Of a stretch of 64,000 nt of DNA, positions 7,831-15,559 are shown one piece after another. Numbering within the stretch: the first letter of the stretch is position 1; every line of letters begins with the position of its first letter. A model generated the notes under the pieces. The model saw nothing but the letters and a program-made list of their open reading frames with translations, was not told the DNA's origin and did not search any database. The stretch comes from Gulbenkiania mobilis (GTDB lineage: Bacteria > Pseudomonadota > Gammaproteobacteria > Burkholderiales > Chromobacteriaceae). Position numbers and translations under genes: made by a program. The stretch lies in assembly GCA_004346645.1 (NCBI GenBank), contig SMDA01000005.1, positions 124,001 to 188,000 of the forward strand, given 5' to 3'.

Positions 7831-8327
7831 TCGTCATCTCCGAACGATACATTCCTGATAGCCATAGCCGCTTGCTCGGCGGCAGTGATGCGCCGGCCAG
7901 CAGCGGGAGCTGATCGCCTTACCGCCTCTTCGTGCATGCGCACCGCCAGTGCATCAACAAGCTGCCCGCCAGCCTGGACTGGCATGGCAGCAGGCATCCC
8001 TTCCAGCACCCGCCGCAGGTAGTTGTGATTCTTCATCGGCACCGCGCCGGACTTGGCGCGAATTGCCTCCACCGTCTCGGCCATGGCCGCAGAAAGTCGC
8101 AAAGAATCCGCGCAAAGCGCCAGCGCCTCACGCGCCAGGCGCAGCGCCCTGTCGTTCGACAGGTCGCGCTTTTCGGGGCGGAACAGGCCCAGATACTGCA
8201 CCAGTGCGCGGGAAGCTTCGCCCGGCAGGTTCGCCAGAATACCCAGCAGCTCGCGCCCGGCCTCGTCCTGGCACACCGCCTCCAGGCTGATCTGGCTGTG
8301 GCACACGGGGCAGCGTCCCAGCATCAT
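7827..8327 (-). CDS. Zinc-finger early phage protein
   Basis: 166 residues beginning M-M-L-G-R-C-P-V-C-H-S-Q-I-S-L-E-A-V-C-Q-D-E-A-G-R, a Cys-x2-Cys zinc knuckle plus a third Cys followed by a conserved acidic segment seen in transposable phages next to GemA. The remainder is helical and ends acidic. It overlaps gemA by 4 bases. Function unknown. Confidence 0.82.
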   Translation of the reverse strand: MMLGRCPVCHSQISLEAVCQDEAGRELLGILANLPGEASRALVQYLGLFRPEKRDLSNDRALRLAREALALCADSLRLSAAMAETVEAIRAKSGAVPMKNHNYLRRVLEGMPAAMPVQAGGQLVDALAVRMHEEAVRRSAPAAGRRITAAEQAAMAIRNVSFGDDE

Positions 8328-8767
8328 GATTCACCCCGCTTTGAAAGGCTCTTCTGCCAGCGCTTCAGCCCGGAAATCACGCGGGTCGCGCCATCGCGGG
8401 ACAAAAACCGCACCGCATCCACCCCCGCCGTTCGGCCAACGAAGCTCGCCAGCCGGCCATCGTCCAGGCCATCCGCCCAGCCAAACGACAGGGCCAGGCG
8501 CTCGATCTCCGCCCACTGGCTGGGCGTGGGCCGCTCCCAGCCGGCACCGCCGCGCGGCTTCGGCCCCGGCACGCCAATCTGCACGCCCTTGCCCTTGTAA
8601 TGCCAGAGTAGCCGTCGCAGCTCGGTATCCGTCATGTCGGCACAGCTTTCCTTGCCCACCACGGCCCGCTGCACGGCCTTGCGCTCGTCGTCAGACAGGC
8701 CGGCCAGCACGGCGGCCTTGTGGGCCAGCCCGATCAGGGCGCGGCGCTCAGGCGTTGCGGCAGGCAT
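8324..8767 (-). CDS. gemA: GemA-like host-modulating regulator (Mu gp16 family)
   Basis: 147 residues from ATG 8767. It carries the GemA/gp16 pattern: R-R-A-L-I-G-L-A-H-K-A-A near the start, then S-D-D-E-R-K-A-V-Q-R-A-V-V-G-K-E-S and M-T-D-T-E-L-R-R-L-L. In Mu, GemA alters host gene expression and DNA topology. The end overlaps the zinc-finger gene, and the start overlaps the upstream 75-residue gene by 20 bases, consistent with one early transcript. Confidence 0.88.
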   Translation of the reverse strand: MPAATPERRALIGLAHKAAVLAGLSDDERKAVQRAVVGKESCADMTDTELRRLLWHYKGKGVQIGVPGPKPRGGAGWERPTPSQWAEIERLALSFGWADGLDDGRLASFVGRTAGVDAVRFLSRDGATRVISGLKRWQKSLSKRGES

Positions 8768-8975
8768 CGTAAGCCTCGGCAGCGGGTTCGTAGGCAAATT
8801 CCGGGTCGCACAGCACCCGCGTGGCCAGCATGGCGGCATCGCCCGCGCCATGCACGGCAATCCGGCGCAGGGCTATTTCGTAGGCGGCCGCCCGGTGCAG
8901 CACGCGATCAACCAGCCGGGCGTCCTGCTCGGTGGTCATGCCTTTGTTGATACGATCAACCAGGGTACTCATCAT
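8748..8975 (-). CDS. Small early phage protein, unknown function
   Basis: 75 residues, alanine- and arginine-rich, helical (D-R-I-N-K-G-M-T-T-E-Q-D-A-R-L-V-D-R near the start). A start at 8972 is equally good. It is coupled to gemA by overlap. No family recognised. Confidence 0.65.
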   Translation of the reverse strand: MMSTLVDRINKGMTTEQDARLVDRVLHRAAAYEIALRRIAVHGAGDAAMLATRVLCDPEFAYEPAAEAYDACRNA

Positions 8976-9051
8976 CTTCTCCAGTTCTCCAGCCAGTCTG
9001 GCGAATGCCCCGCCCGCAGCACAGGCGGCAGGGCATTGACCCGGCGGGCTG

Positions 9052-9501
9052 TTACTTTTCGGCCAGGAATTTCACGCTGGTGGACTTGCCCACCTTCAGG
9101 CAGGCGCGGATCGACGGCTGCAAGGGGTCGTCGGCATCGCACGCCATCTCCACCAGGCGCGGCTCCGGCTTATAGACGGCCTCGCATTTCACCAGGTCGC
9201 CAAAGCGCTCGCCCAGCACCGCCGCCAGCTTGTCCGCATCGCCAATCGACACCCGCTCGGACTCGGAAACCACCACCCGGCAAACCCCCTTGATCACCAG
9301 GCTGTTGCCCACCAGCGCCTCGGCAAGCTGCGCCTTGATCGGCTTCAGTTCTTCTTCCAGCGCAGCAATCTGCTTCTGGATGTCCCAGCCCTTCATCCCC
9401 AGCCGGATCAGGGAAGGATCGGCCGCGCTCACCTCGCCGGTTTCGCGCTCAACGATTTCTGCTGCCACCACGACCTCATCTTTCAGTTTGGCTTTTGCCA
9501 T
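9052..9501 (-). CDS. Conserved early phage protein with coiled coil
   Basis: 149 residues starting at ATG 9501, chosen because GGAG lies 8 bases upstream; an in-frame GTG at 9522 is weaker. A charged N-terminus is followed by a coiled coil (I-Q-K-Q-I-A-A-L-E-E-E-L-K-P-I-K, around residue 45) and a beta-rich C-terminal half. Similar host-nuclease-inhibitor-position proteins occur here in Mu-like phages, but I cannot tie this one to Gam by motif. About 100 bases separate it from the diversity-type gene upstream. Confidence 0.7.
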   Translation of the reverse strand: MAKAKLKDEVVVAAEIVERETGEVSAADPSLIRLGMKGWDIQKQIAALEEELKPIKAQLAEALVGNSLVIKGVCRVVVSESERVSIGDADKLAAVLGERFGDLVKCEAVYKPEPRLVEMACDADDPLQPSIRACLKVGKSTSVKFLAEK

Positions 9502-9603
9502 TTCGATTTCTCCAAAGCCCACCCCGGCCAGGGTGGTGATGCCCTCAGATACCGGCCCGCTTGGTGGGCCTGGCTGGAAACATGACTCGGGTCACATGCC
9601 CCA

Positions 9604-10581
9604 TTACACCTTTGCGAGGCGGCCGCCGATGGTCGTGTAAGAGTTCGATGCGGCGTAGAAGACGAGCAGAGAGAACAGGCCGGCGTACGCGCCGTTGCCC
9701 CAAGTGCCGCCGTGGTAGGCCACGGTGTTGGGGAAGCTCCAGAAGTAGTCGCCGAAGGCCGATTCGTCGCGGTCGTCGCGCGTCGTGGCGGGCAGGAAAA
9801 CCGCGCCCAGGTCGAAACCGGCGTCGCGGTCGGTGGCGCGGCGGCGGAACCAGCCATCGCCCGGCGCCCCGACATCAGTCTCCACGTAGGTCTGGCTGCC
9901 GTCGGTGGCCCAGATGCGGTATTCGCTGTCGGCATTGGTCTGCAAGCCATCGACCATCTGCCAGACGTTGCCCCACAAGCCGACGATGCCGCGCCAGGTG
10001 GCCTGGGTGACCACTTCATCATCAACCGGACGCACGCCGCCGCCATTCACGTTGCCATCGCCCAGGATGGATCTGGCGTCCGGCGTGCCCAGCTCGATCA
10101 GCAGCAGCGCCTGGATGGCCGCGAGCTGGTAGATGCTCCAGAGCATCCAGCCCTCGCCGCGCGCGGCGGCGCGCGCCTGCATGGTCGGGAAGTTGATGGA
10201 GGCCAACGGCTTCAGGCCGGGCTGGCTGCCCAGCTTGTCGTCGCCGTCCGGCGTGCCCTGGAACTTCCCGACGTGGAACTGGGCCAGTTCGGCGCCGTGG
10301 TGACGGAACGCGGGGTGCAGCTCGAAGCCGGGCGCGGGTTCGGGGCTGACCCACAGCGCCTTTTTGCCCGCGTGCTCGCCGGCGGGCACGGCGCCGGCGC
10401 GGTAGTAGAAGGCCGGCACACGAACCATCTGCTGTCCGTCGATCACCTCGTCGGCGATGCCGGCGTAGGTCGGGTGGGCGTCGAAGTCGCCGGCGGCCGG
10501 CGCGATGCTGTTGCCCTCGGCGTCGATGCGCTGCCAGTTGCCCAGCGCCTTGCCGATGATGATGCCGATGATTTTTTCCAT
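9604..10581 (-). CDS. C-type-lectin/FGE-fold protein with diversity-generating-retroelement-type variable C-terminus
   Basis: 325 residues from ATG 10581 (opening M-E-K-I-I-G-I-I-I-G-K-A-L-G-N-W). A central part with W-M-L-W-S-I-Y-Q-L-A-A-I-Q and G-I-V-G-L-W-G-N-V-W-Q-M is typical of formylglycine-generating-enzyme-like folds. The C-terminal 45 residues match the variable region of retroelement target proteins: HGGTWGNGAYAGLF, then AASNS, ending I-G-G-R-L-A-K-V. Codons at expected variable sites (TCT, CTC, TTC, TAC) sit among invariant ones. Such proteins display variable ligand-binding loops. No reverse transcriptase or template repeat was found in the window. It lies oddly among early genes. 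Confidence 0.8.
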   Translation of the reverse strand: MEKIIGIIIGKALGNWQRIDAEGNSIAPAAGDFDAHPTYAGIADEVIDGQQMVRVPAFYYRAGAVPAGEHAGKKALWVSPEPAPGFELHPAFRHHGAELAQFHVGKFQGTPDGDDKLGSQPGLKPLASINFPTMQARAAARGEGWMLWSIYQLAAIQALLLIELGTPDARSILGDGNVNGGGVRPVDDEVVTQATWRGIVGLWGNVWQMVDGLQTNADSEYRIWATDGSQTYVETDVGAPGDGWFRRRATDRDAGFDLGAVFLPATTRDDRDESAFGDYFWSFPNTVAYHGGTWGNGAYAGLFSLLVFYAASNSYTTIGGRLAKV

Positions 10582-10666
10582 GTCTTTGCTCCTTAATGTC
10601 CTGTATGAGTCAGCCGCGCAGCGTTGGCATAAGATGTCCGTTTCGCTCGAACTGCCGGAGCCACCG

Positions 10667-11002
10667 ATGCACCGCGTTTTTCCCGACCTTGAAACCGACC
10701 TCTCCATCATTGCCAACGTCCGCGCCAGCTTGATCGGCCTTCCGGCGACGCCGGAGAACCGGAGGAGCATTTCGCCCTTCACCTGCGCGCCGCGCTGCTA
10801 CCTCATTGACGGCACCGGTGTCGTGGCCGTCTTGACCTTCGATGTTCACGACGAGCTTGACGCCGTGCTGCTTGCTCTCTTGCCGCATTGCAAACCTCCG
10901 CTTGAATACTGGTTCCTGGAAGACGATCAGGTCGTGCAGCATGGCGAAACCGACGAGGCCGATATTGCCGATGCTGCCGCCTGGCACGCCGCCAGGGCTT
11001 AA
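10667..11002 (+). CDS. Uncharacterised plus-strand gene inside the prophage early region
   Basis: 111 residues from ATG 10667, which has GGAG upstream; ATG 10634 would add 11 residues. The sequence (L-E-T-D-L-S-I-I-A-N-V-R-A-S-L near the start, L-P-H-C-K-P-P-L-E-Y-W-F-L-E-D-D later) has normal codon use, while the opposite strand reads as low-complexity shadow. It runs against all surrounding phage genes, diverging from the lectin-fold gene and converging on the HTH gene. That suggests these two genes entered together as cargo. No family recognised. Confidence 0.6.
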   Translation: MHRVFPDLETDLSIIANVRASLIGLPATPENRRSISPFTCAPRCYLIDGTGVVAVLTFDVHDELDAVLLALLPHCKPPLEYWFLEDDQVVQHGETDEADIADAAAWHAARA

Positions 11003-11238
11003 ACCGTCAATTCCGCCACCCGGCAGCCGCCGCAATCCTGCCGGGGGCACGCGAAACACAAATCGTTCAGGCTGGCTTTTTCCTTGCCCGCCGCCGCCTT
11101 CTTCACCACTTCTTCCAGCGCCTGATACCGCTGGATCAACTCGCTGCCGGGCCGCTCGTACTTGCCGGAGCGCAACCGGCTGGCCACCGCCTTGGAACAT
11201 CCCAGCACGGCGCCGATGTCTGCCAACGTCAGCTCCAT
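10999..11238 (-). CDS. Small HTH protein with cysteine-rich tail
   Basis: 79 residues. The N-terminal helix-turn-helix has L-A-D-I-G-A-V-L-G-C-S-K-A-V-A-S-R-L-R-S. The C-terminus carries C-F-A-C-P-R-Q-D-C-G-G-C, a probable metal-binding cluster. It starts within the stop of a 35-codon gene (TGATG) and is the last visible member of the transposition operon before the inserted pair of genes. It is likely an early regulator. Confidence 0.8.
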   Translation of the reverse strand: MELTLADIGAVLGCSKAVASRLRSGKYERPGSELIQRYQALEEVVKKAAAGKEKASLNDLCFACPRQDCGGCRVAELTV

Positions 11239-11345
11239 CAGTCCTCCGGCTCAAATGCCACCGTATCCGTCACCAGCAGCCGGCGCTGCATCGTTGCCAG
11301 GGTGCGCTGCTGGTTGCTCGCCATCTGTCTCGGGGTCTGCGCCAT
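11238..11345 (-). CDS. 35-residue early phage peptide
   Basis: A very short frame, opening M-A-Q-T-P-R-Q-M and closing A-F-E-P-E-D. Its ATG overlaps the upstream stop as ATGA, and its TGA overlaps the next ATG. The double overlap inside a coupled operon is the main support. No function can be assigned. Confidence 0.5.
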   Translation of the reverse strand: MAQTPRQMASNQQRTLATMQRRLLVTDTVAFEPED

Positions 11346-11767
11346 CACTCACCCTCCCGTGCTACGCTTTCGGTATGAAACCGACGATTAAAGACCTTGC
11401 CGCTGAAGTCGCCATCCTTCGGGAACATCACCTGCTCCGCGAATTCGAGGCCAGCCAGCTCCGCGTCGAGCTTTCTTCGATGCGCCAGCATGTCAGCAGC
11501 CTGCGGGCTGAGAAGGATCGGCTTCATGACCAGCTTTTCTCCACCATGAACCAGCTCGACGTGCTGGTGCTGGCGATCAAGCAAGCGGATTTCCGTATGC
11601 GCGGCTTCAATCCGCTCATGGATGCGGTCGATCTGCTCTACCGAGACCTCTTCATGCAAAACGAGTCCGCTAGATCGCAGGAGGATCAGCGCCTCATTGA
11701 GGAGACACAGTGCCTGCTCGATGCCTGTGAGCGCTTGCGTGACCGGCTTTTCGACTAGCTTTTCCAT
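11345..11767 (-). CDS. Early phage protein, unknown function
   Basis: 140 residues from ATG 11767, preceded by a strong GGAGG and immediately following the MuB-like stop. It is helical with a histidine-rich middle (L-L-D-R-Q-H-Q-H-V-E-L-V-H). A plus-strand frame covers the same bases and also looks protein-like, but it has no ribosome binding site. The coupling on both sides favours the minus strand. Confidence 0.65.
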   Translation of the reverse strand: MEKLVEKPVTQALTGIEQALCLLNEALILLRSSGLVLHEEVSVEQIDRIHERIEAAHTEIRLLDRQHQHVELVHGGEKLVMKPILLSPQAADMLAHRRKLDAELAGLEFAEQVMFPKDGDFSGKVFNRRFHTESVAREGE

Positions 11768-11768
11768 C

Positions 11769-12488
11769 TCACACCTCCACCGCATGCCGGTTCGCCGTCC
11801 AGGCCAGCGCCGCATCCAGCACCGCCGCATTCAAGGCTGGCAACTCATGCACCGCCATCAGCCGGCGGCACTCCTGCGCCAGCTCCATGCCGTCGCCCCA
11901 GTTGCCCTTGCGGCAGCCGTGCCAGAACTTGGTCACGATCTCCTTGTCGGCGCAGTCGCCGCACACCGGCTTCAGGATGTGGCTGTACGTCTCGGCCCGG
12001 TCCAGATGCCCCATGCGGCTGCGCTTGGCGCCGATGCGCCGGCCCAGTTGCAGCAGTAGCTCGCGGGTGCGCGCCCCGGTGAATTGCCGCTCGTAGAACT
12101 CCGTCCCCACCAGCACCACCGCCACGTTGCATTCGTCGGCCAGGTAGCGCAGCGCTTCCAGCGCCCGCCAGTTCAGCTTGTTGGCCTCATCCACCACCAG
12201 CATCCGCCGGGCGGCGCCTTCTTCCACTGCATCCATCAAGAGCCGATCCACCGCCCCCGTGCCCTCGATGCCCAGCGCCTCAGCGGCCTTCTTCAGCAAC
12301 TGGTGGCGGCTGATGCCGTCCCAGCACGCAATCCGCTTCGCCCCCAGCACCTCCACGATGCGCTTGGCCGCCGTGCTCTTGCCGCTCCCGGTGCCGCCGG
12401 TAATCTCGGCAATCGGGTTGTCCGCTTCCAGCGCCAGCCGGGCCACCGCCAGCGCCTCCTTCACGAACCTGGTATCTCTGACTTCCAT
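11769..12488 (-). CDS. MuB-type transposition target-selection ATPase
   Basis: 239 residues from ATG 12488, which has GGAG 8 bases upstream; the longer frame from 12527 overlaps the transposase end and is less likely. AAA+ motifs are intact: Walker A G-G-T-G-S-G-K-S-T, Walker B M-L-V-V-D-E-A-N-K, and a sensor-like V-V-L-V-G-T-E-F. MuB-type ATPases coat target DNA, deliver it to the transposase and protect the phage from self-insertion. It lies directly downstream of the transposase gene. Confidence 0.93.
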   Translation of the reverse strand: MEVRDTRFVKEALAVARLALEADNPIAEITGGTGSGKSTAAKRIVEVLGAKRIACWDGISRHQLLKKAAEALGIEGTGAVDRLLMDAVEEGAARRMLVVDEANKLNWRALEALRYLADECNVAVVLVGTEFYERQFTGARTRELLLQLGRRIGAKRSRMGHLDRAETYSHILKPVCGDCADKEIVTKFWHGCRKGNWGDGMELAQECRRLMAVHELPALNAAVLDAALAWTANRHAVEV

Positions 12489-12523
12489 TGGTTTTTCTCC
12501 TTTTTTACGCGAGTTGAAACAAA

Positions 12524-14785
12524 TCAAAATCCCATCGCCCGTGCCGCTTCCACGTCCGGGTCGGCGGAATGGTCAAAGCGCCGGTCGAGAATCTGGGTTT
12601 TCTGCTGCGCGGCGGCATCCACCAGGGCCAGCACCGCCGCCTGCCTGGCGTCCAGCATCGCCTGCGCATCGGCAGACAGCGCAATGCGCCGCTCCCCGTG
12701 GCTGGCGGCGTCGATCACGCGGTCGACGCGGGCAAGCCGGGCGAATTCGCCCATCAGGTCGCGCGGGTCCAGCCAGGCCACTTGCCCCTTCATCACGCTC
12801 ACCGCCTGGCGGGCTTCCGTTGCCAGCTTGCCGGCATGCTTGGCGCCAGCCGGGTCGGCAAAGGCAAACACCGGGGCGGGCAGGGCCACGCACAAGAGCT
12901 GCCCCTTCCTGAACACATAGGCCGCATCCGGCGAATGGCGCGGCCAGCGCACGCTCACCGTTTCGCCGTCGTACTCATGCAGCCTGGGGTGGTAGTAGTG
13001 CCAGCCCCCGGCCTCCACCTGCCCGGCGCGCACCTTGCGCTCGCTGCGCTCAGAAAATGCCAGCGCCAGCGCCTCGCTATTGACCACCGTGCGCTTGAAG
13101 CCCAGGTTCTGGAACTCCGCCATCTTCTCGGCCGGGCTCATGCCTTCCAGATGCCCACCCTGCGGCACCCCGTGGTAGAACGCCAGCGACTGGCCGATGA
13201 ATGCCTTCAGGTCATCCAGGCTGGTGGCCGAAACCCCCTTGCCCAGCGTCGCCACCTTCTTGCGCATCCGGTCGCTGCCGCTAAAGCTCTTGTGCCAGCT
13301 AAAGAAGCGCAGCAGGTTGGAGAACTGGCCTTCCAGGCTCTTGGCGCGGGGTTTGAACGGGATCGAGCGGAACACCCGGCCCTCTTCGCCCAGGGCGTCG
13401 TCGCCCCACGCGCCGCCAAACGCCCCGGCGGAGAACACCGCCAGATCGCGCCAGGCATCCAGCATCTCCATCCACGAATACTCAGAGCCGTTGTCCAGGT
13501 ACAGCCGGCGCGGCATGCCCCAGGGCGCGTCCTCGCACATCTTGGCAAAGGCCAGCGCCACATGCTCCCGGCGCACGCTGCCGCCGGGATTGGAAAGGAA
13601 CCCGGTGATATGCAGCATGTTGGTCGCCGCGTCCTGCCAGGCAATCAACCGCGCCCAGCCAAGCGTTCCATCCGGGCGGGTAACGGGAATGTCAGACGGC
13701 GACACGTCGCCAAACACAATATCCCCCGGCTTCAGCATCGCCCGGCTGCGGGTAATGCTCGTCTGGTGCCGGTCGTAATGCCCCTTGCCATCCCGGCTGG
13801 CCGTCGCCACCACCGCAAAGCGCCGCTCCCCCTCGATGAAGCGCCGGGCCTTCAGCAACTTGCACGCTTTATCTGCGACAAACTCCGGCATTCCGGCGGC
13901 GACCGACAGCTTGTGCAGCACCGGGTAAGCCAAGAGCGCCACCTGCTTGGCCGAACGCTGCCCCTGCTGCGCCCACAGCCCGCGCACCACCAGCGTCAGC
14001 TCATGCGCAATCTCAAGCTGCTTCTCCAGCGAAATGCCGCAACCCCGCGCCGCCACTTCCCAGTCGGAATAGATCACCACGCGGGCCTGATGCCTGTCGC
14101 TGCGCGGCTTGTCCATCAAGGCCGGGAACCCGCCTTGCTGGTAACGCTTGATCCAGCGGTACAGCGTGGCCTTGCTCTCGCCGTGGGCCTGCGCCTGCGC
14201 CACCACAAAATCCGCCTTGCCGCGCTTGCCATCCGGCCAATCCAGAATGGGCTTGATGATGCGCAGGCGGCGCTCCGCCTCCTTCACCCGCTTCATCGTC
14301 TCGGCCCTGTTTTCATCCACGGCCAGACCGGCAGCCAGGCCAGCGGCGAAGAAATCCGCCGCTGCATCCGCCCCGCCCCCAGGGGTGAGCCCACCCGCCA
14401 CGGTGGCCGCCGGGCTGGAATTAGCAGGGGAGGGCAATCCCGCCTGGATGGGCTCGCCGCTGGGGGCGGGAAGGGAAGGCGCTACATCCGGCGTAGCAAC
14501 AGCGACATTTGGCGTAGCCGGCAAAGCCGGCGCCGGCGGGACGGCGCCCGCCTCGCTGCCGGTGTGCTCCTTGGCCTTTTCAATCGCCAGATGCACGTTG
14601 ATGGCGGCTTGGACTTTCGGCGGCAGGGACGAAACGTGGATTTCGATGCCTTTGCCTCGCTCTTTAGTGCGAGTTGCAGCCAAATTTTTTTGCACCTGCT
14701 TGCGCCATCCGCGATCAGTTGAGGGCATACCAGGCAGCCGCATGTCAGCCAGCTCCTGCGGCGAGAACCATTCGCGCTGGCTCAT
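12524..14785 (-). CDS. MuA-type DDE transposase
   Basis: 753 residues, somewhat longer than Mu A. The N-terminal Mu-type winged helix begins W-F-S-P-Q-E-L-A-D-M-R-L-P-G-M-P-S. A second HTH segment (S-K-A-T-L-Y-R-W-I-K-R-Y) lies near residue 190. The catalytic triad is readable as D near 359 (F-G-D-V-S-P-S-D), D near 430 (L-Y-L-D-N-G-S-E-Y) and E near 483 (R-A-K-S-L-E-G-Q-F). It cuts phage ends and joins them to target DNA for both integration and replicative transposition. The start overlaps the upstream regulator as ATGA. It appears intact. Confidence 0.96.
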   Translation of the reverse strand: MSQREWFSPQELADMRLPGMPSTDRGWRKQVQKNLAATRTKERGKGIEIHVSSLPPKVQAAINVHLAIEKAKEHTGSEAGAVPPAPALPATPNVAVATPDVAPSLPAPSGEPIQAGLPSPANSSPAATVAGGLTPGGGADAAADFFAAGLAAGLAVDENRAETMKRVKEAERRLRIIKPILDWPDGKRGKADFVVAQAQAHGESKATLYRWIKRYQQGGFPALMDKPRSDRHQARVVIYSDWEVAARGCGISLEKQLEIAHELTLVVRGLWAQQGQRSAKQVALLAYPVLHKLSVAAGMPEFVADKACKLLKARRFIEGERRFAVVATASRDGKGHYDRHQTSITRSRAMLKPGDIVFGDVSPSDIPVTRPDGTLGWARLIAWQDAATNMLHITGFLSNPGGSVRREHVALAFAKMCEDAPWGMPRRLYLDNGSEYSWMEMLDAWRDLAVFSAGAFGGAWGDDALGEEGRVFRSIPFKPRAKSLEGQFSNLLRFFSWHKSFSGSDRMRKKVATLGKGVSATSLDDLKAFIGQSLAFYHGVPQGGHLEGMSPAEKMAEFQNLGFKRTVVNSEALALAFSERSERKVRAGQVEAGGWHYYHPRLHEYDGETVSVRWPRHSPDAAYVFRKGQLLCVALPAPVFAFADPAGAKHAGKLATEARQAVSVMKGQVAWLDPRDLMGEFARLARVDRVIDAASHGERRIALSADAQAMLDARQAAVLALVDAAAQQKTQILDRRFDHSADPDVEAARAMGF

Positions 14786-15102
14786 GGCATCACCTCATAC
14801 AGGGTGGCGATCAGCTTGGCGCGGCCCCGTTTGGTGAAGTTCTGCGCCATCCCATCCACCAGTTCCATGCAGCGCTCCAGCCGCTCGGCATTCGGGCGTC
14901 CCGCCACCCGGCGGGCGCGGGAATGGTCGGCATGACGCATCAGGGAAATCGACTTGTCTTCCGGGATGAACACATAGTGCGCCCAGCCGCCGCGCACGGG
15001 CCGGGACTCGATTTGCAGCCCCATCCGCTCCGCCCAGGTCTTGGCGGTTTTCTTGCAGCAACCCAGCATGTCAGCCAGGTCTTTGGTCCGCATCCACATC
15101 AT
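14782..15102 (-). CDS. Early DNA-binding protein
   Basis: 106 residues. An N-terminal helix-turn-helix (T-K-D-L-A-D-M-L-G-C-C-K-K-T-A-K-T-W-A-E) is followed by a beta-rich part and a helical C-terminus. It overlaps the gene upstream and the transposase downstream by 4 bases each. Likely an early regulator or transposition accessory protein. Confidence 0.75.
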   Translation of the reverse strand: MMWMRTKDLADMLGCCKKTAKTWAERMGLQIESRPVRGGWAHYVFIPEDKSISLMRHADHSRARRVAGRPNAERLERCMELVDGMAQNFTKRGRAKLIATLYEVMP

Positions 15103-15332
15103 TCCACCTCCAGCATCACCGGCTCGTCGGCCAGCGTCTTGCGCAGGTCGGCCATGATCTGGCGGGTGATGCCGCCGTGCGGCTCGCGGTCTTCCCGCTG
15201 GCCCCAGTCATAAATCGCCCGCCGCACAGAAGCCGAAATATGCCCCCGGCTTTGCGCCCATTCCTCCACGCTCCGGTAGCCGCGCAACATCAGTTGCGTC
15301 CGAACCTGCTGCATGTTTCCGATTGCTTTCAT
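15099..15332 (-). CDS. First early gene, Ner-position regulator
   Basis: 77 residues from ATG 15332 with GAGG about 10 bases upstream. The protein (R-T-Q-L-M-L-R-G-Y-R-S-V-E-E-W-A-Q-S-R-G opening) has a helical, HTH-like character. In Mu the first early gene, ner, is a negative regulator of early and repressor promoters. Position fits, but sequence similarity to Ner was not evident. A start at 15314 is possible. Confidence 0.7.
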   Translation of the reverse strand: MKAIGNMQQVRTQLMLRGYRSVEEWAQSRGHISASVRRAIYDWGQREDREPHGGITRQIMADLRKTLADEPVMLEVE

Positions 15333-15372
15333 GGGTGCTATCCTCGTTCAACAAGTTGAGTAACTAGCTCGC

Positions 15373-15402
15373 ACTATAAGGCGTTCAATATGCGCTAGTC
15401 AA
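15373..15402 (-). promoter_or_regulatory. Prophage early promoter with flanking CTCGCAC boxes
   Basis: On the minus strand TTGACT (15397-15402) and TATAGT (15373-15378) are separated by 18 bases, close to sigma-70 consensus. Two inverted CTCGCAC elements flank it (15368-15374 and 15411-15417), one overlapping the -10 box. They look like an operator pair for a phage regulator. The leader to the first early ATG is about 35 bases. Confidence 0.75.
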
Positions 15403-15424
15403 GCACTTTGGTGCGAGTTTTTTA

Positions 15425-15559
15425 GTTCCGATTCCAAACCGGAACTGGTTGGCGGGCAAGAAAGGCGGTTTATTGTGAAAAATCATACAGATGGAGACGA
15501 ATCGGAACGCCTTCCCGGTTCCGATTCTCAAGTTCCGATTCTCAGCACTGAATCGGAAC
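15425..15559. repeat. Array of five GTTCCGATT/AATCGGAAC operator-like repeats
   Basis: GTTCCGATT occurs at 15425, 15518 and 15532, and its complement AATCGGAAC at 15500 and 15551. The copies at 15518 and 15532 extend to GTTCCGATTCTCA. Four of the five lie within the first 29 codons of the repressor frame, so the protein's N-terminus is built from the repeat. This is the layout expected of an autoregulated phage repressor. Confidence 0.7.

Noticed and set aside
11375-11758. Plus-strand frame with coiled-coil-like protein opposite the 140-codon early gene
   Set aside because: No ribosome binding site. The minus-strand gene has GGAGG and is stop/start coupled on both sides.
13944-13955. TGCTTGGCCGAA in the transposase gene
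   Set aside because: Two mismatches to the host repeat, including one in the otherwise invariant core; treated as chance.
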